From Vulcanimicrobiota bacterium (GTDB lineage Bacteria > Eremiobacterota > Eremiobacteria > Baltobacterales > Baltobacteraceae): DNA of 5,468 bases. The notes under the pieces were generated by a model, which worked only from the letters and a program-made list of their open reading frames with translations, was not told where the DNA came from and made no database searches. The stretch is from assembly GCA_028287545.1 (NCBI GenBank), contig JAQBPL010000146.1, forward strand, positions 1 to 5,468, read 5' to 3'. Below are positions 1 through 5,468 of the stretch, piece after piece (within the stretch, counting starts at the first letter, position 1; each line of letters begins with the position of its first letter). A program made the translations under genes and the position numbers.

Positions 1-128
1 AGCGAGTAATCCGTGTCGCAGAACGCGCAGCTGAGATTGCAGCCGGCGAGGCGGACGAAGACCGCGGGTGTCCCGGTCCACGTCCCCTCGCCTTGGACGC
101 TGTAGAAGATCTCAGCCAGCTGCAGCAA
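1..128 (-). CDS. queE: 7-carboxy-7-deazaguanine synthase QueE, N-terminal fragment (cut by left edge)
   Basis: QueE is a radical-SAM enzyme that converts 6-carboxytetrahydropterin to 7-carboxy-7-deazaguanine, the step after QueD in preQ0/queuosine synthesis in the cytoplasm. Only 42 codons are visible. They contain the family's opening [10 protein letters not shown] (residues 6-15), the [19 protein letters not shown] block, and a CxxxCxxC cluster motif (Cys30, Cys34, Cys37) for the [4Fe-4S] centre. The Asp-Thr after the last Cys is typical of QueE, whose Thr is known to bind Mg2+. The start is taken as TTG at 128-126, 11 bp after the stop of the glycine-zipper gene. There is no in-frame ATG or GTG nearby and no clear Shine-Dalgarno sequence, so translation may be coupled to the upstream gene. 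The identification is firm; the exact start is less so. Confidence 0.93.
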   Translation of the reverse strand, partial: MLQLAEIFYSVQGEGTWTGTPAVFVRLAGCNLSCAFCDTDYS

Positions 129-139
129 TGCGAGACCGT

Positions 140-694
140 TTAGCCGTGCGAGGCCTGACGGTATGCACGCAGCACTTGGACGGTGACCACCGCGTTCTGC
201 GGGATCGTCACTTGCTGCCTGGCGTTCTTGCCGTAGATGTAGCCGCCGGCCGCACCGACCAGACCGCCCACGTTCGTACCGAGCTTCTTGCCGACGATGT
301 TGCCGAGGATCATCCCGGCGACCGCGCCGCCGGCTTCGTTCACGACGTTGCTCTTGGTGTTCTCTTGGACGTTCGTCGCGCGGCCGTCGAGGGTGTACGA
401 GGTGCCCGAGGCGGTGCGCAATTTGTCGAAGCAGAGTTGGATCTTACCGGGTCTGCCCTGACCGGCGGTCTGCACGTCGCAGACGTGCCCGTAGATCTTG
501 GCGCCGTTGATGTTGTTGTCCTGAGAGTGGACGTTCGACATCGTGAAGCGCTGGCCGACCTGCGCGCCCTTCGAATCGAGGCTCTGGTCCATGGTGCCGG
601 TGAGCATGGTCCCGGCCGTGATGGCCGCGGAGGCCGCGAGCGGGATAAAGGCAAGGGAGGCCGCGACGGCCAGGCTAGAGAGTTTGCGCATCAT
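140..694 (-). CDS. Exported glycine-zipper protein of unknown role
   Basis: A 184-residue protein, probably periplasmic or in the envelope. Residues 1-23 are a signal peptide: MMRK, a hydrophobic stretch, then a likely cut after ASA (A23/A24). Residues 25-110 form a predicted beta-rich region with [19 protein letters not shown], resembling domains found near TrbI/VirB10-like and glycine-zipper 2TM proteins; two cysteines (72, 88) could pair. Residues 123-155 are a glycine zipper with Gly at every fourth position nine times in a row, which could form a packed membrane hairpin or helix bundle. The C-terminus has [14 protein letters not shown], again TrbI-like. The ATG at 694 was chosen because it precedes the signal peptide and follows AAGGAG; the ATG at 691 is an alternative. 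The gene lies between queD and queE (45 bp and 11 bp gaps), so it is probably co-transcribed with them. Function unknown. Confidence 0.85.
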   Translation of the reverse strand: MMRKLSSLAVAASLAFIPLAASAAITAGTMLTGTMDQSLDSKGAQVGQRFTMSNVHSQDNNINGAKIYGHVCDVQTAGQGRPGKIQLCFDKLRTASGTSYTLDGRATNVQENTKSNVVNEAGGAVAGMILGNIVGKKLGTNVGGLVGAAGGYIYGKNARQQVTIPQNAVVTVQVLRAYRQASHG

Positions 695-707
695 ATTTTC
701 TGAAAAG

Positions 708-713
708 CTCCTT
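708..713 (-). promoter_or_regulatory. Shine-Dalgarno AAGGAG for the glycine-zipper gene
   Basis: On the minus strand AAGGAG lies 13 nt before the ATG at 694, an A/T-rich spacer. The spacing is longer than the usual 5-9 nt. It is the best ribosome-binding site in the left block and supports starting at 694 or 691 rather than at upstream in-frame codons. It suggests that this gene is translated independently of queD. Confidence 0.6.
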
Positions 714-738
714 CGGTTGGTTGGGGTCCTACCGAGCT

Positions 739-1116
739 TTACCCAGTTCGGGTAAGAGGATCGTCCTTTCTTAGAACGACACAAGCCTTACGAGTCTCCC
801 ACAGCGTGAGTTCCGTCAACTGGGGCAGCGCCGGAGCGAGCCGGTGCCATATCCATACAACGATGTTTTCCGCGGTCGGGTTGTCGATCGCGTCGTTCAG
901 CGACTGGTGGTCGAGCTGGCTGACGACCGCTTCCTTGACGACCCGCGAGACCAGATCGAAGTCCTGGATCATCCCGGCGGCCGGCCCGTCGCCCTGCAGG
1001 GGGCCTTCCAGCCCGACGTCGAGCCGGTACGAGTGGCCGTGCAGCCGGGAGCACTTCCCCGGATGATGCGGCAGCACGTGGGCGGCCTCGAACGTAAACG
1101 ATTTGCGGATCTGCAC
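739..1116 (-). CDS. queD: 6-carboxy-5,6,7,8-tetrahydropterin synthase QueD
   Basis: QueD (6-pyruvoyl-tetrahydropterin synthase family) converts 7,8-dihydroneopterin triphosphate to 6-carboxytetrahydropterin, the first dedicated step to preQ0 and queuosine after GTP cyclohydrolase. It is cytoplasmic, Zn-dependent and oligomeric in known members. From the GTG at 1116 the protein has 125 residues, normal for the family. Visible residues are Zn ligands His13 (FEAAH), His26 and His28 (LHGH), catalytic Cys22 (CSRLHGH), Asp69-His70 (LDHQSLN), the substrate-binding PTAEN (80-84) and Glu107 (WETR). The start was chosen because VQIRKSFTFEAAH matches the usual N-terminus. In-frame GTG (1155) and TTG (1185) codons upstream would add an Arg-rich tail and approach or overlap the divergent gene. 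No good Shine-Dalgarno is seen. The FolB/PTPS paralogue function is less likely given queE two genes downstream. Confidence 0.93.
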   Translation of the reverse strand: MQIRKSFTFEAAHVLPHHPGKCSRLHGHSYRLDVGLEGPLQGDGPAAGMIQDFDLVSRVVKEAVVSQLDHQSLNDAIDNPTAENIVVWIWHRLAPALPQLTELTLWETRKACVVLRKDDPLTRTG

Positions 1117-1166
1117 CGCCGGATGGCTTCGCCGCCGAACGGGACGTCGCCTCACCTTGCGGAATC

Positions 1167-1170
1167 GGAG
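1167..1170 (+). promoter_or_regulatory. Shine-Dalgarno GGAG for the DUF4438 gene
   Basis: GGAG followed by a 4-nt spacer precedes the GTG at 1175. It decides that start over the in-frame ATG at 1103, which would add 24 Arg-rich residues and overlap queD. Confidence 0.55.
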
Positions 1171-1174
1171 TCCC

Positions 1175-2038
1175 GTGCAGACCAACCGTGAGCGCCTCGT
1201 CGTCCAGATCGTCAGCGGAGAAGTCGCCCCGGCCTTGCTCGCCTCGTCGCTCTACGACGTCGGGGCCGACGGCGTGCCGCGCATCCTGCCCGAGGTGGGC
1301 GGCATCACGCTCAACGTTCGGGTCGGCGATTCCGCGTTCGCTTACGAAGCCGATCACATCGAGCCGTGCATCAGCGCGCGGCACCCCGACGACGCCATCA
1401 ATCGCGGCTTCACCACGTTCTCGTGCATCGGCAACGTCGCCACCGTGACCGACGGCGAGGCGAAAGGCGCGCGCGGGGTGGTCACCGGCAAGCACGGCGG
1501 CGTCGACCACGTCATCATCGACTTTCCGGTCGACGTCATGGAGCAAATGCAGATCGGCGATCGGATCAGCGTGCGTGCCGTCGGCGCGGGCCTCGCCTTG
1601 GCCGACGCGGGCGACCTGCGGGTGTTCAACTGCGATCCCGGGCTGTTCGAGAAGCTGGGCCTCAAGCAGCGCGGCGAGGGCCGCTTCACGCTGCCGGTCG
1701 CGTGCATCGTCCCGGCCCGCGTGATGGGTTCGGGGCTCGGCCGGCAAACGGTCGTGCGCGGCGACTACGACATCCAGTGCTTCGACGAGATGACCGTGCG
1801 CGAATACCGCTTGGACACGCTTCGTCTCGGCGACGTGGTAGCGATCGTCGACGCCGACAACACCTACGGGCGCATCTTCCGGACCGGTGCGGTGACGATC
1901 GGCGTGGTCGCGCACGGCGCGTCGAACCTCGCCGGTCACGGACCCGGCGTGACGACGCTCTTGAGCTCGGCTTCCGGCGCGATCGAACCGGCGCTCGACG
2001 ACGCGGCCAACCTCGCGACGATCTTGGCGCTGCGATGA
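1175..2038 (+). CDS. DUF4438 family protein
   Basis: A 287-residue protein that I recognise as the DUF4438 family, whose Thermotoga member TM1086 has a solved structure but no assigned function. Family-like blocks are DHIEPCISARHPDDAINRG (about 62-80), a TGKHGG motif after the Lys-Gly-Ala-Arg-Gly run (about 100-112), IVPARVMGSGLGRQTVVRGDYDIQ split around residues 175-199, VAIVDADNTYGRIFRTGAV (about 223-241) and AGHGPGVTTLL (about 251-261). The abundance of conserved His, Asp and Gly suggests an enzyme or ligand-binding fold, but this is inference. There is no signal peptide, so it is probably cytoplasmic. The GTG start has GGAG upstream. The gene diverges from queD with a 58-bp gap, and its stop overlaps the start of the GrpB-like gene (ATGA), implying one transcript and coupled translation. 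Confidence 0.85.
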   Translation: MQTNRERLVVQIVSGEVAPALLASSLYDVGADGVPRILPEVGGITLNVRVGDSAFAYEADHIEPCISARHPDDAINRGFTTFSCIGNVATVTDGEAKGARGVVTGKHGGVDHVIIDFPVDVMEQMQIGDRISVRAVGAGLALADAGDLRVFNCDPGLFEKLGLKQRGEGRFTLPVACIVPARVMGSGLGRQTVVRGDYDIQCFDEMTVREYRLDTLRLGDVVAIVDADNTYGRIFRTGAVTIGVVAHGASNLAGHGPGVTTLLSSASGAIEPALDDAANLATILALR

Positions 2039-2598
2039 CCGTGCCGCCCGACCCGATCTCGCCTGCGGAGCGCGCCGAACCGGTCGTCGTCGTGCCGTAC
2101 GATGCCGAATGGCCGCGCACGTTCGAGGCTGTCCGCGCGCGGATCGCGCCGCACTTGGGGGACGTGGCGGTCGGGATCGAGCACGTCGGCAGCACCGCGG
2201 TGCCGGGACTCGACGCCAAGCCGATCGTCGACGTCGACGTCGTGGTGCGTCGGGAAGAGGACCTGCCCGAGGCGATTCGCCTGCTGGCGACGATCGGCTA
2301 CGCGCACCTGGGCGATCTCGGCATCGCGGGGCGCGAGGCGTTCCGCGCGCCGGCGGGCCTGCCGAGCCATCACCTCTACGTCTGTGCCGCCGGCGCCGCC
2401 GCGCTGCGCGCGCACCTGACCCTGCGCGACGCGCTGCGCGGCGATCCCGAACTCGTCGCGGCGTACGGTGCCCTCAAGCGCGAGCTCGCCGAGCGCTACC
2501 GCGACGACCGCGACAGCTACGTCGAAGGTAAGACGCCGTTCATCACGGCGGTGCTCCTCGACGTCCGCGAAGGCGTCCGGCGCGCGCTGCGGCGTTGA
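2035..2598 (+). CDS. GrpB-like (UPF0157) nucleotidyltransferase-fold protein
   Basis: A 187-residue member of the GrpB/UPF0157 family, which shares the nucleotidyltransferase fold; substrates are mostly unknown, and some family members are fused to CoaE dephospho-CoA kinase. Visible are the opening VVVVPYDAEWPRTFEAVRARI (17-37), the signature IEHVGSTAVPGLDAKPIVDV (48-67) with Gly52-Ser53 and acidic Asp66/Asp68 as the likely GS...DxD nucleotidyl site, SHHLYV (111-116), and the C-terminal HLTLRDALR...YGALKREL...YVEGKTPFI blocks. The length is normal for a stand-alone member. The ATG at 2035 overlaps the DUF4438 stop by 4 nt (ATGA) and has no Shine-Dalgarno, so translation is probably coupled. 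Its TGA overlaps the next start (TGATG). Real function in this cell is unknown; the pairing with DUF4438 may be meaningful. Confidence 0.9.
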   Translation: MTVPPDPISPAERAEPVVVVPYDAEWPRTFEAVRARIAPHLGDVAVGIEHVGSTAVPGLDAKPIVDVDVVVRREEDLPEAIRLLATIGYAHLGDLGIAGREAFRAPAGLPSHHLYVCAAGAAALRAHLTLRDALRGDPELVAAYGALKRELAERYRDDRDSYVEGKTPFITAVLLDVREGVRRALRR

Positions 2599-2881
2599 TG
2601 TCGACGTCGTGGGGCACGCGAACGTGGATCGCGTGCGCCGCTCTCGCTGCGATTACGGTGTGGCGTGCTCCGGCGCCGCCGGCGGATTTTGTTCGCCGAT
2701 CCCGCAGGTGGCCGACAGCATTCGCATCCTGGCGCCGGTCGCGGTGAATCGGGCCAACGCGCCGGGCTCCGTAGAAATCATCATCGCCGTGAAACCGCCC
2801 GACGAGGACATTACCGATAACCCGCCGGTCACGTGCCGCATGCTTTTGAAGCTCCCGATCGGCGGCTACGCGACGCTCTGA
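2598..2881 (+). pseudogene. Small exported protein gene, apparently frameshifted (-1)
   Basis: I do not recognise this protein. From the ATG at 2598 (TGATG overlap with the GrpB-like stop) the frame reads MSTSWGTRTWIACAALAAIT and then VWRAPAPPADF, which looks like a signal peptide with a cut after APA. That frame stops at 2745-2747 after 49 residues. From about 2690 the -1 frame is clearly coding, with G/C-ending codons and a sensible sequence including ADSIRILAPVAVNRANAPG, VEIIIAVKPPDEDITDN and MLLKLPIGGYATL, ending at TGA 2879-2881. Joining the frames at TTTT (2687-2690) gives about 94 residues, with two cysteines in the mature part (FCSP and VTCR). A base lost from the sequence or gene, an assembly error, or a genuine frameshift would all explain this. 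Alternatively the second frame starts by itself at GTG 2660, which lacks a ribosome-binding site and would drop the signal peptide. Confidence 0.5.
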
Positions 2882-2896
2882 GCTGCGCCGCGACGG

Positions 2897-4432
2897 CTAG
2901 CGTTTCGGCTTGCGGACGTATGCGGCGCTGGTTCGGTAGTCGAACCAGAGCTCGTAGGTACGGAGCAGATCGGTTCCCATGACGCCGTCGGTATCGTCCG
3001 TTCCGAGGTCGGCGTTCGAGACGTCGGCGATCGCGTCGCGCGTCCAGAGCCCGGCGAGTTCGAAGGCGGGGACGCGCGTCAACTCCGCGTTCGCGAAGCC
3101 GCCCATCCCACGCAGGTGGATCGTCGTTCCTGTGCGGTCGGGCGCGAAATCCGCGCGGTCGGCGAACGAGGTCTCGAACACCGTGCGGTTCGCGCCGGTG
3201 TCGAGCACGACGCGCGCGACGCCGGTTCCCGCGTGCATCCGCACGGCGGGCGTCTTGTCGTCGAGTCCGAGCGCGACCGTGCCGGTATCCGCCGGTCGTG
3301 CGAAGCGATCGGGCGCGATCGCTTCCGCGACGTTCTTGGCGAAGTTGAGGTGGACGACCGTGTCGGCGAAGAAGTCGAAACCGAGCAGTCCTGCGATGTG
3401 CGTGCGATCGTCGAGGTGGAACGGGATCGTCACGACGCGCGCGATCACGTTGCGCATCCGCAAGCCGCCGATCGTCATCTGCGGCACGATCGTCGTCGTT
3501 TCAGGAAACGTCCCCAGCGTCGAGCCGATGTGTTGGCCGTACCGCTCGAATCCTTGCTGGTCGACGAGGCTCGGATCGACCACGATCCCGGCGGCGCCGG
3601 AATCGAGCAGAAAGTCGTACGCGCCGCGTCCGACGATCACGCGCACGACGGCGAGACCGTTGACGAAACGGACCGGGAGGCGGACCGTCGCCTGGCGCTC
3701 GGGGAACTCGACGATCCGGCGGCTCGCCGGCATGTCCAGGTCGGACCGATCGGGCGTTGGATCGAGCGTGCGGGTCGAGAGGATCTGCTCGCGTTCGTTG
3801 CCGACCGAGTCGACGGTGCGTACTCGCGACGGTTCGGGAACGCCGTCGACCAGACGGTAGTCGTCGAAGCTGGCCGCGTAGCGGCGCCGGCGCTGAACCC
3901 ATTCCTTGCGCACCAGGTATCCGGTGCGCTTGTCGATGTAGAGCCATTGGTGGCGGCCCGCGCTCGGGTTGACCTCGACGACGTACGCGCCGAACTGCGC
4001 CGAGTCGCCGACGAGCCGCACGTCGCGCTCGTCGCTGGGATCGCGAAACGCGTGGTCGCTCGCCACGTCGCGCTGGTCGTGCACGCCGGGAAAGGTGAAG
4101 GTGATCCCGTTGCGGTTCTGTTCCCAGTGCGTTCCGTGCAGCACGCCGCGCTCGTAGGTCAGCGGTCCGAGCGAGCTCGTTTCACGGAAGTCCCTGCCGA
4201 GCCGGTTGATTTTGTACGAGCCGACCGTTCCGTCCTGAAAGAGCCGCCAGTCTTCCTGGATCGTCGCAGCCCGCGAGTGCTCGTGCGGATGCGCGTGCTC
4301 GAAGAGCGCGCGAACGCGCGCGAGCGTCGCAGTAGAAGCGATGAGGCCGCTGGGCTCGTCGTCGATCGCCGCGAGCGCTTGACCACCGGTGAGGGCGAGC
4401 ACGGCGAGGAGCGCTGCTCCGCGCCGCGCCAT
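2897..4432 (-). CDS. Secreted protein with LolA-like N-terminal region and two retropepsin-like aspartic protease domains
   Basis: A 511-residue exported protein. Residues 1-21 are a signal peptide (MARR, hydrophobic core, cut after ALA at 21/22). Residues about 55-225 are beta-rich, with YKINRLGRDFRE, WLYIDKRTGYLVRKEW and FDDYRLVDGVPEPSRVRTVD, resembling the LolA-like/outer-membrane lipoprotein-sorting fold; this is a weaker call. Residues about 250-370 form one aspartic protease domain: DFLLDSGA (catalytic Asp277) and the closing hydrophobic-Gly element GLLGFDFFAD (348-357). Residues about 385-507 form a second: VVLDTGA (Asp411) and GVMGTDLLRTYELWFDY (483-499). Two lobes in one chain could form a pepsin-like intramolecular pair, whereas retropepsins usually dimerise from single lobes. 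It would act outside the cytoplasm; the substrate is unknown. The ATG at 4432 lies 5 bp after the E2 stop with no clear Shine-Dalgarno, so the two are probably translated from one message. Confidence 0.88.
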   Translation of the reverse strand: MARRGAALLAVLALTGGQALAAIDDEPSGLIASTATLARVRALFEHAHPHEHSRAATIQEDWRLFQDGTVGSYKINRLGRDFRETSSLGPLTYERGVLHGTHWEQNRNGITFTFPGVHDQRDVASDHAFRDPSDERDVRLVGDSAQFGAYVVEVNPSAGRHQWLYIDKRTGYLVRKEWVQRRRRYAASFDDYRLVDGVPEPSRVRTVDSVGNEREQILSTRTLDPTPDRSDLDMPASRRIVEFPERQATVRLPVRFVNGLAVVRVIVGRGAYDFLLDSGAAGIVVDPSLVDQQGFERYGQHIGSTLGTFPETTTIVPQMTIGGLRMRNVIARVVTIPFHLDDRTHIAGLLGFDFFADTVVHLNFAKNVAEAIAPDRFARPADTGTVALGLDDKTPAVRMHAGTGVARVVLDTGANRTVFETSFADRADFAPDRTGTTIHLRGMGGFANAELTRVPAFELAGLWTRDAIADVSNADLGTDDTDGVMGTDLLRTYELWFDYRTSAAYVRKPKR

Positions 4433-4437
4433 TCTGT

Positions 4438-5468
4438 TTAGAGCGATCCGCCGGGTCCCATGGCTTCGAGGCGTTTCTTGAGGTCGAACAGGAACCCGCT
4501 GGCCACGGCGCCGTCGACGACGCGGTGGTCGAGCGACAGACAAACGTTCATCATCGAACGGATCGCGATGGCGTCGTCGTCCCGCACGACCGGACGCTTC
4601 ACGACGGCTTCGGTCGTGACGATCCCGGTCTGGCCCGGGACGAGGATCGGTGCCGAGAGGATCGATCCGTTCGCGCCGGTGTTGTTCACGGTGAACGTCC
4701 CGCCGGCGAGGTCGTCGGCGCCGAGTTTCCCGCGCCGGGCTTTGTCGATGAGGGCGCCCGCCGCGAGGGCCAACCCTTTGATCGTGAGCTGATCGGCGCC
4801 GCGAATCACCGGCACGACCAGGTTGCCGTCGGCGGCGATCGCCAGGCCGACGTTCACCTCGCGGTGGACCCGAATGCCCTCGTCCGTGTACGAGGCGTTC
4901 ATCAACGGAAAAGCTGCCAGCGATTCGACCGCCGCGCGGATGAAGAACGGCAGGAGGGTGAGCTTGACGCCGTGCGTCTTCTCGAACGCGTCCTTCTCGC
5001 GCGCGCGCCACTTCCACACGTTGGTGACGTCGACTTCGACCATCGTCCACGCGTGAGGAGCGGTGTGCTTCGATTCGACCATGCGCTGCGCGATGATCTT
5101 GCGCGCCTGGGTGAGCGGGATCAGATCTCCCGGCCGCGCGCTGCCGTAGGTCGTACGGCTCGGCGCCGACGGGGCTTTGGCCGGCGCGCTCGTCTTCGCG
5201 AAGTACTCCGGATTGTCGGCCGTGATCGTCGCCGCGACGCCGGCGCTGGGTCCGGCTTTGGCGGCCGCGATGATGTCGTTCGCGGTGATCCGCCCGTGGT
5301 CGCCGCTGCCGCGCACGCGGCCCACGTCGACCTGATGCTCGCGCGCCAATCGCCGCACCGCCGGCGAAACCCGCACCCCGCCCGGCCCGTTCCCGTTCGA
5401 CCCAGCCGGAGAACCATTCGAGCCAACCGTGTCACGCTGGGCACCAACCGTGTCACGCTGGGCACCAA
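4438..5468 (-). CDS. Dihydrolipoamide acyltransferase (E2) of a 2-oxoacid dehydrogenase complex, N-terminus cut by right edge
   Basis: E2 transfers acyl groups from the lipoyl arm to CoA and forms the core of a pyruvate, 2-oxoglutarate or branched-chain 2-oxoacid dehydrogenase complex. Of the visible 342 residues, 1-30 are a Gly/Asn/Ser linker beginning with two GAQRDTV repeats. Residues 31-67 are the peripheral-subunit binding domain (VRVSPAVRRLAREH, GSGDHGRITANDI). Residues 70-115 are a second linker, and about 116-342 the catalytic domain: LTQARKIIAQRMVESKHTAP, VPVIRGADQLTIKGLA, GGTFTVNNTG and the active-site DHRVVDGA (His314, Asp318). The TAPHAWTMVEVDVTNVW segment resembles branched-chain-type (BfmBB/BkdB) E2s, but substrate choice cannot be settled here. 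The frame stays open to the edge; the GTG at 5376 is internal because a lipoyl domain must lie upstream. E1 genes are expected to the right. The aspartic protease gene follows at 5 bp. Confidence 0.93.
   Translation of the reverse strand, partial: GAQRDTVGAQRDTVGSNGSPAGSNGNGPGGVRVSPAVRRLAREHQVDVGRVRGSGDHGRITANDIIAAAKAGPSAGVAATITADNPEYFAKTSAPAKAPSAPSRTTYGSARPGDLIPLTQARKIIAQRMVESKHTAPHAWTMVEVDVTNVWKWRAREKDAFEKTHGVKLTLLPFFIRAAVESLAAFPLMNASYTDEGIRVHREVNVGLAIAADGNLVVPVIRGADQLTIKGLALAAGALIDKARRGKLGADDLAGGTFTVNNTGANGSILSAPILVPGQTGIVTTEAVVKRPVVRDDDAIAIRSMMNVCLSLDHRVVDGAVASGFLFDLKKRLEAMGPGGSL
5423..5468 (-). repeat. 21-bp tandem repeat inside the E2 linker
   Basis: Two identical head-to-tail 21-bp units (5423-5443 and 5444-5464) plus the first 4 bases of a third run into the window edge. 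The plus-strand unit starts CCAACCGTGTCACGCTGGG and ends CA. In the E2 frame each unit encodes seven residues, GAQRDTV, so the frame is kept. The copies are perfect, which suggests recent duplication. The total copy number cannot be seen. Confidence 0.8.

Noticed and set aside
68..703. Plus-strand open frame opposite queE and the glycine-zipper gene
   Set aside because: It would erase the QueE cysteine motif and the signal peptide on the other strand, and shows no recognisable sequence.
698..738. Possible hairpin between queD and the glycine-zipper gene (TCGGT at 713-717 with ACCGA at 731-735)
   Set aside because: Only about 5 bp with a 13-nt loop and no T-tract on the minus strand; it also sits beside the Shine-Dalgarno. 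Too weak for a terminator or riboswitch call.
788..1939. Minus-strand open frame of 383 codons across queD and the DUF4438 gene
   Set aside because: It runs out of frame through queD's conserved motifs and antisense to DUF4438; the translation is Arg/Asp/Ala-rich with no domain.
2226..2613. GTCGACGTCGTGG shared by the GrpB-like gene (near 2232) and the start of the small gene (near 2600)
   Set aside because: Explained by repeated Val-Asp codons and high-GC low complexity; no further similarity around the two copies.
2468..2660. In-frame upstream extension of the small exported gene's second frame to ATG 2468
   Set aside because: It lies inside the GrpB-like C-terminus in another frame, and gives low-complexity Ser/Ala/Thr/Arg sequence.
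3116..4441. Long plus-strand open frame (441 codons) opposite the aspartic protease gene
   Set aside because: Antisense shadow in high-GC DNA: no family motif, Arg/Asp/Val-rich composition, and the minus strand has an intact signal peptide and two catalytic motifs.
5374..5376. GTG as start codon of the E2 gene
   Set aside because: It lies at the beginning of the subunit-binding domain; the frame stays open upstream with linker-like sequence and every E2 needs a lipoyl domain before this point.

Overview
This is a gene-dense, high-GC bacterial window (roughly two-thirds G+C by eye) with short or overlapping gene junctions and strongly G/C-ending codons. Apart from broken or edge-cut cases it holds seven genes. 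The content (preQ0/queuosine synthesis, a 2-oxoacid dehydrogenase E2, several exported proteins) fits a free-living heterotroph. An environmental high-GC phylum such as Eremiobacterota is a guess; nothing here fixes the taxonomy.

Left block (minus strand, 1-1116): queD (6-carboxytetrahydropterin synthase), then an exported glycine-zipper protein, then the first 42 codons of queE (7-carboxy-7-deazaguanine synthase), which is cut by the left edge. queD and queE act in succession on the route from GTP to preQ0. The glycine-zipper gene between them has no obvious link to that route.

Middle block (plus strand, 1175-2881), divergent from queD across only 58 bp: a DUF4438-family protein, a GrpB-like (UPF0157) nucleotidyltransferase-fold protein that overlaps it by ATGA, and a small gene beginning at TGATG. 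The small gene encodes a signal-peptide-like N-terminus in one frame and a clear coding C-terminus in the -1 frame, so it looks frameshifted.

Right block (minus strand, 2897-5468): a lipoyl-dependent 2-oxoacid dehydrogenase E2, cut by the right edge so that its lipoyl domain is missing, followed 5 bp later by a secreted protein with two tandem retropepsin-like aspartic protease domains. The E2 linker at the window edge carries an in-frame 21-bp tandem repeat that continues out of view. The middle and right blocks converge with 15 bp between their stop codons and no recognisable terminator.

I found no RNA gene, insertion sequence, CRISPR array or prophage. No gene-free stretch exceeds about 60 bp. 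I do not see a convincing new multi-gene system. The most unusual items are the repeat-bearing E2 linker, the frameshifted exported small protein, the two-domain aspartic protease and the glycine-zipper gene inside the que cluster.
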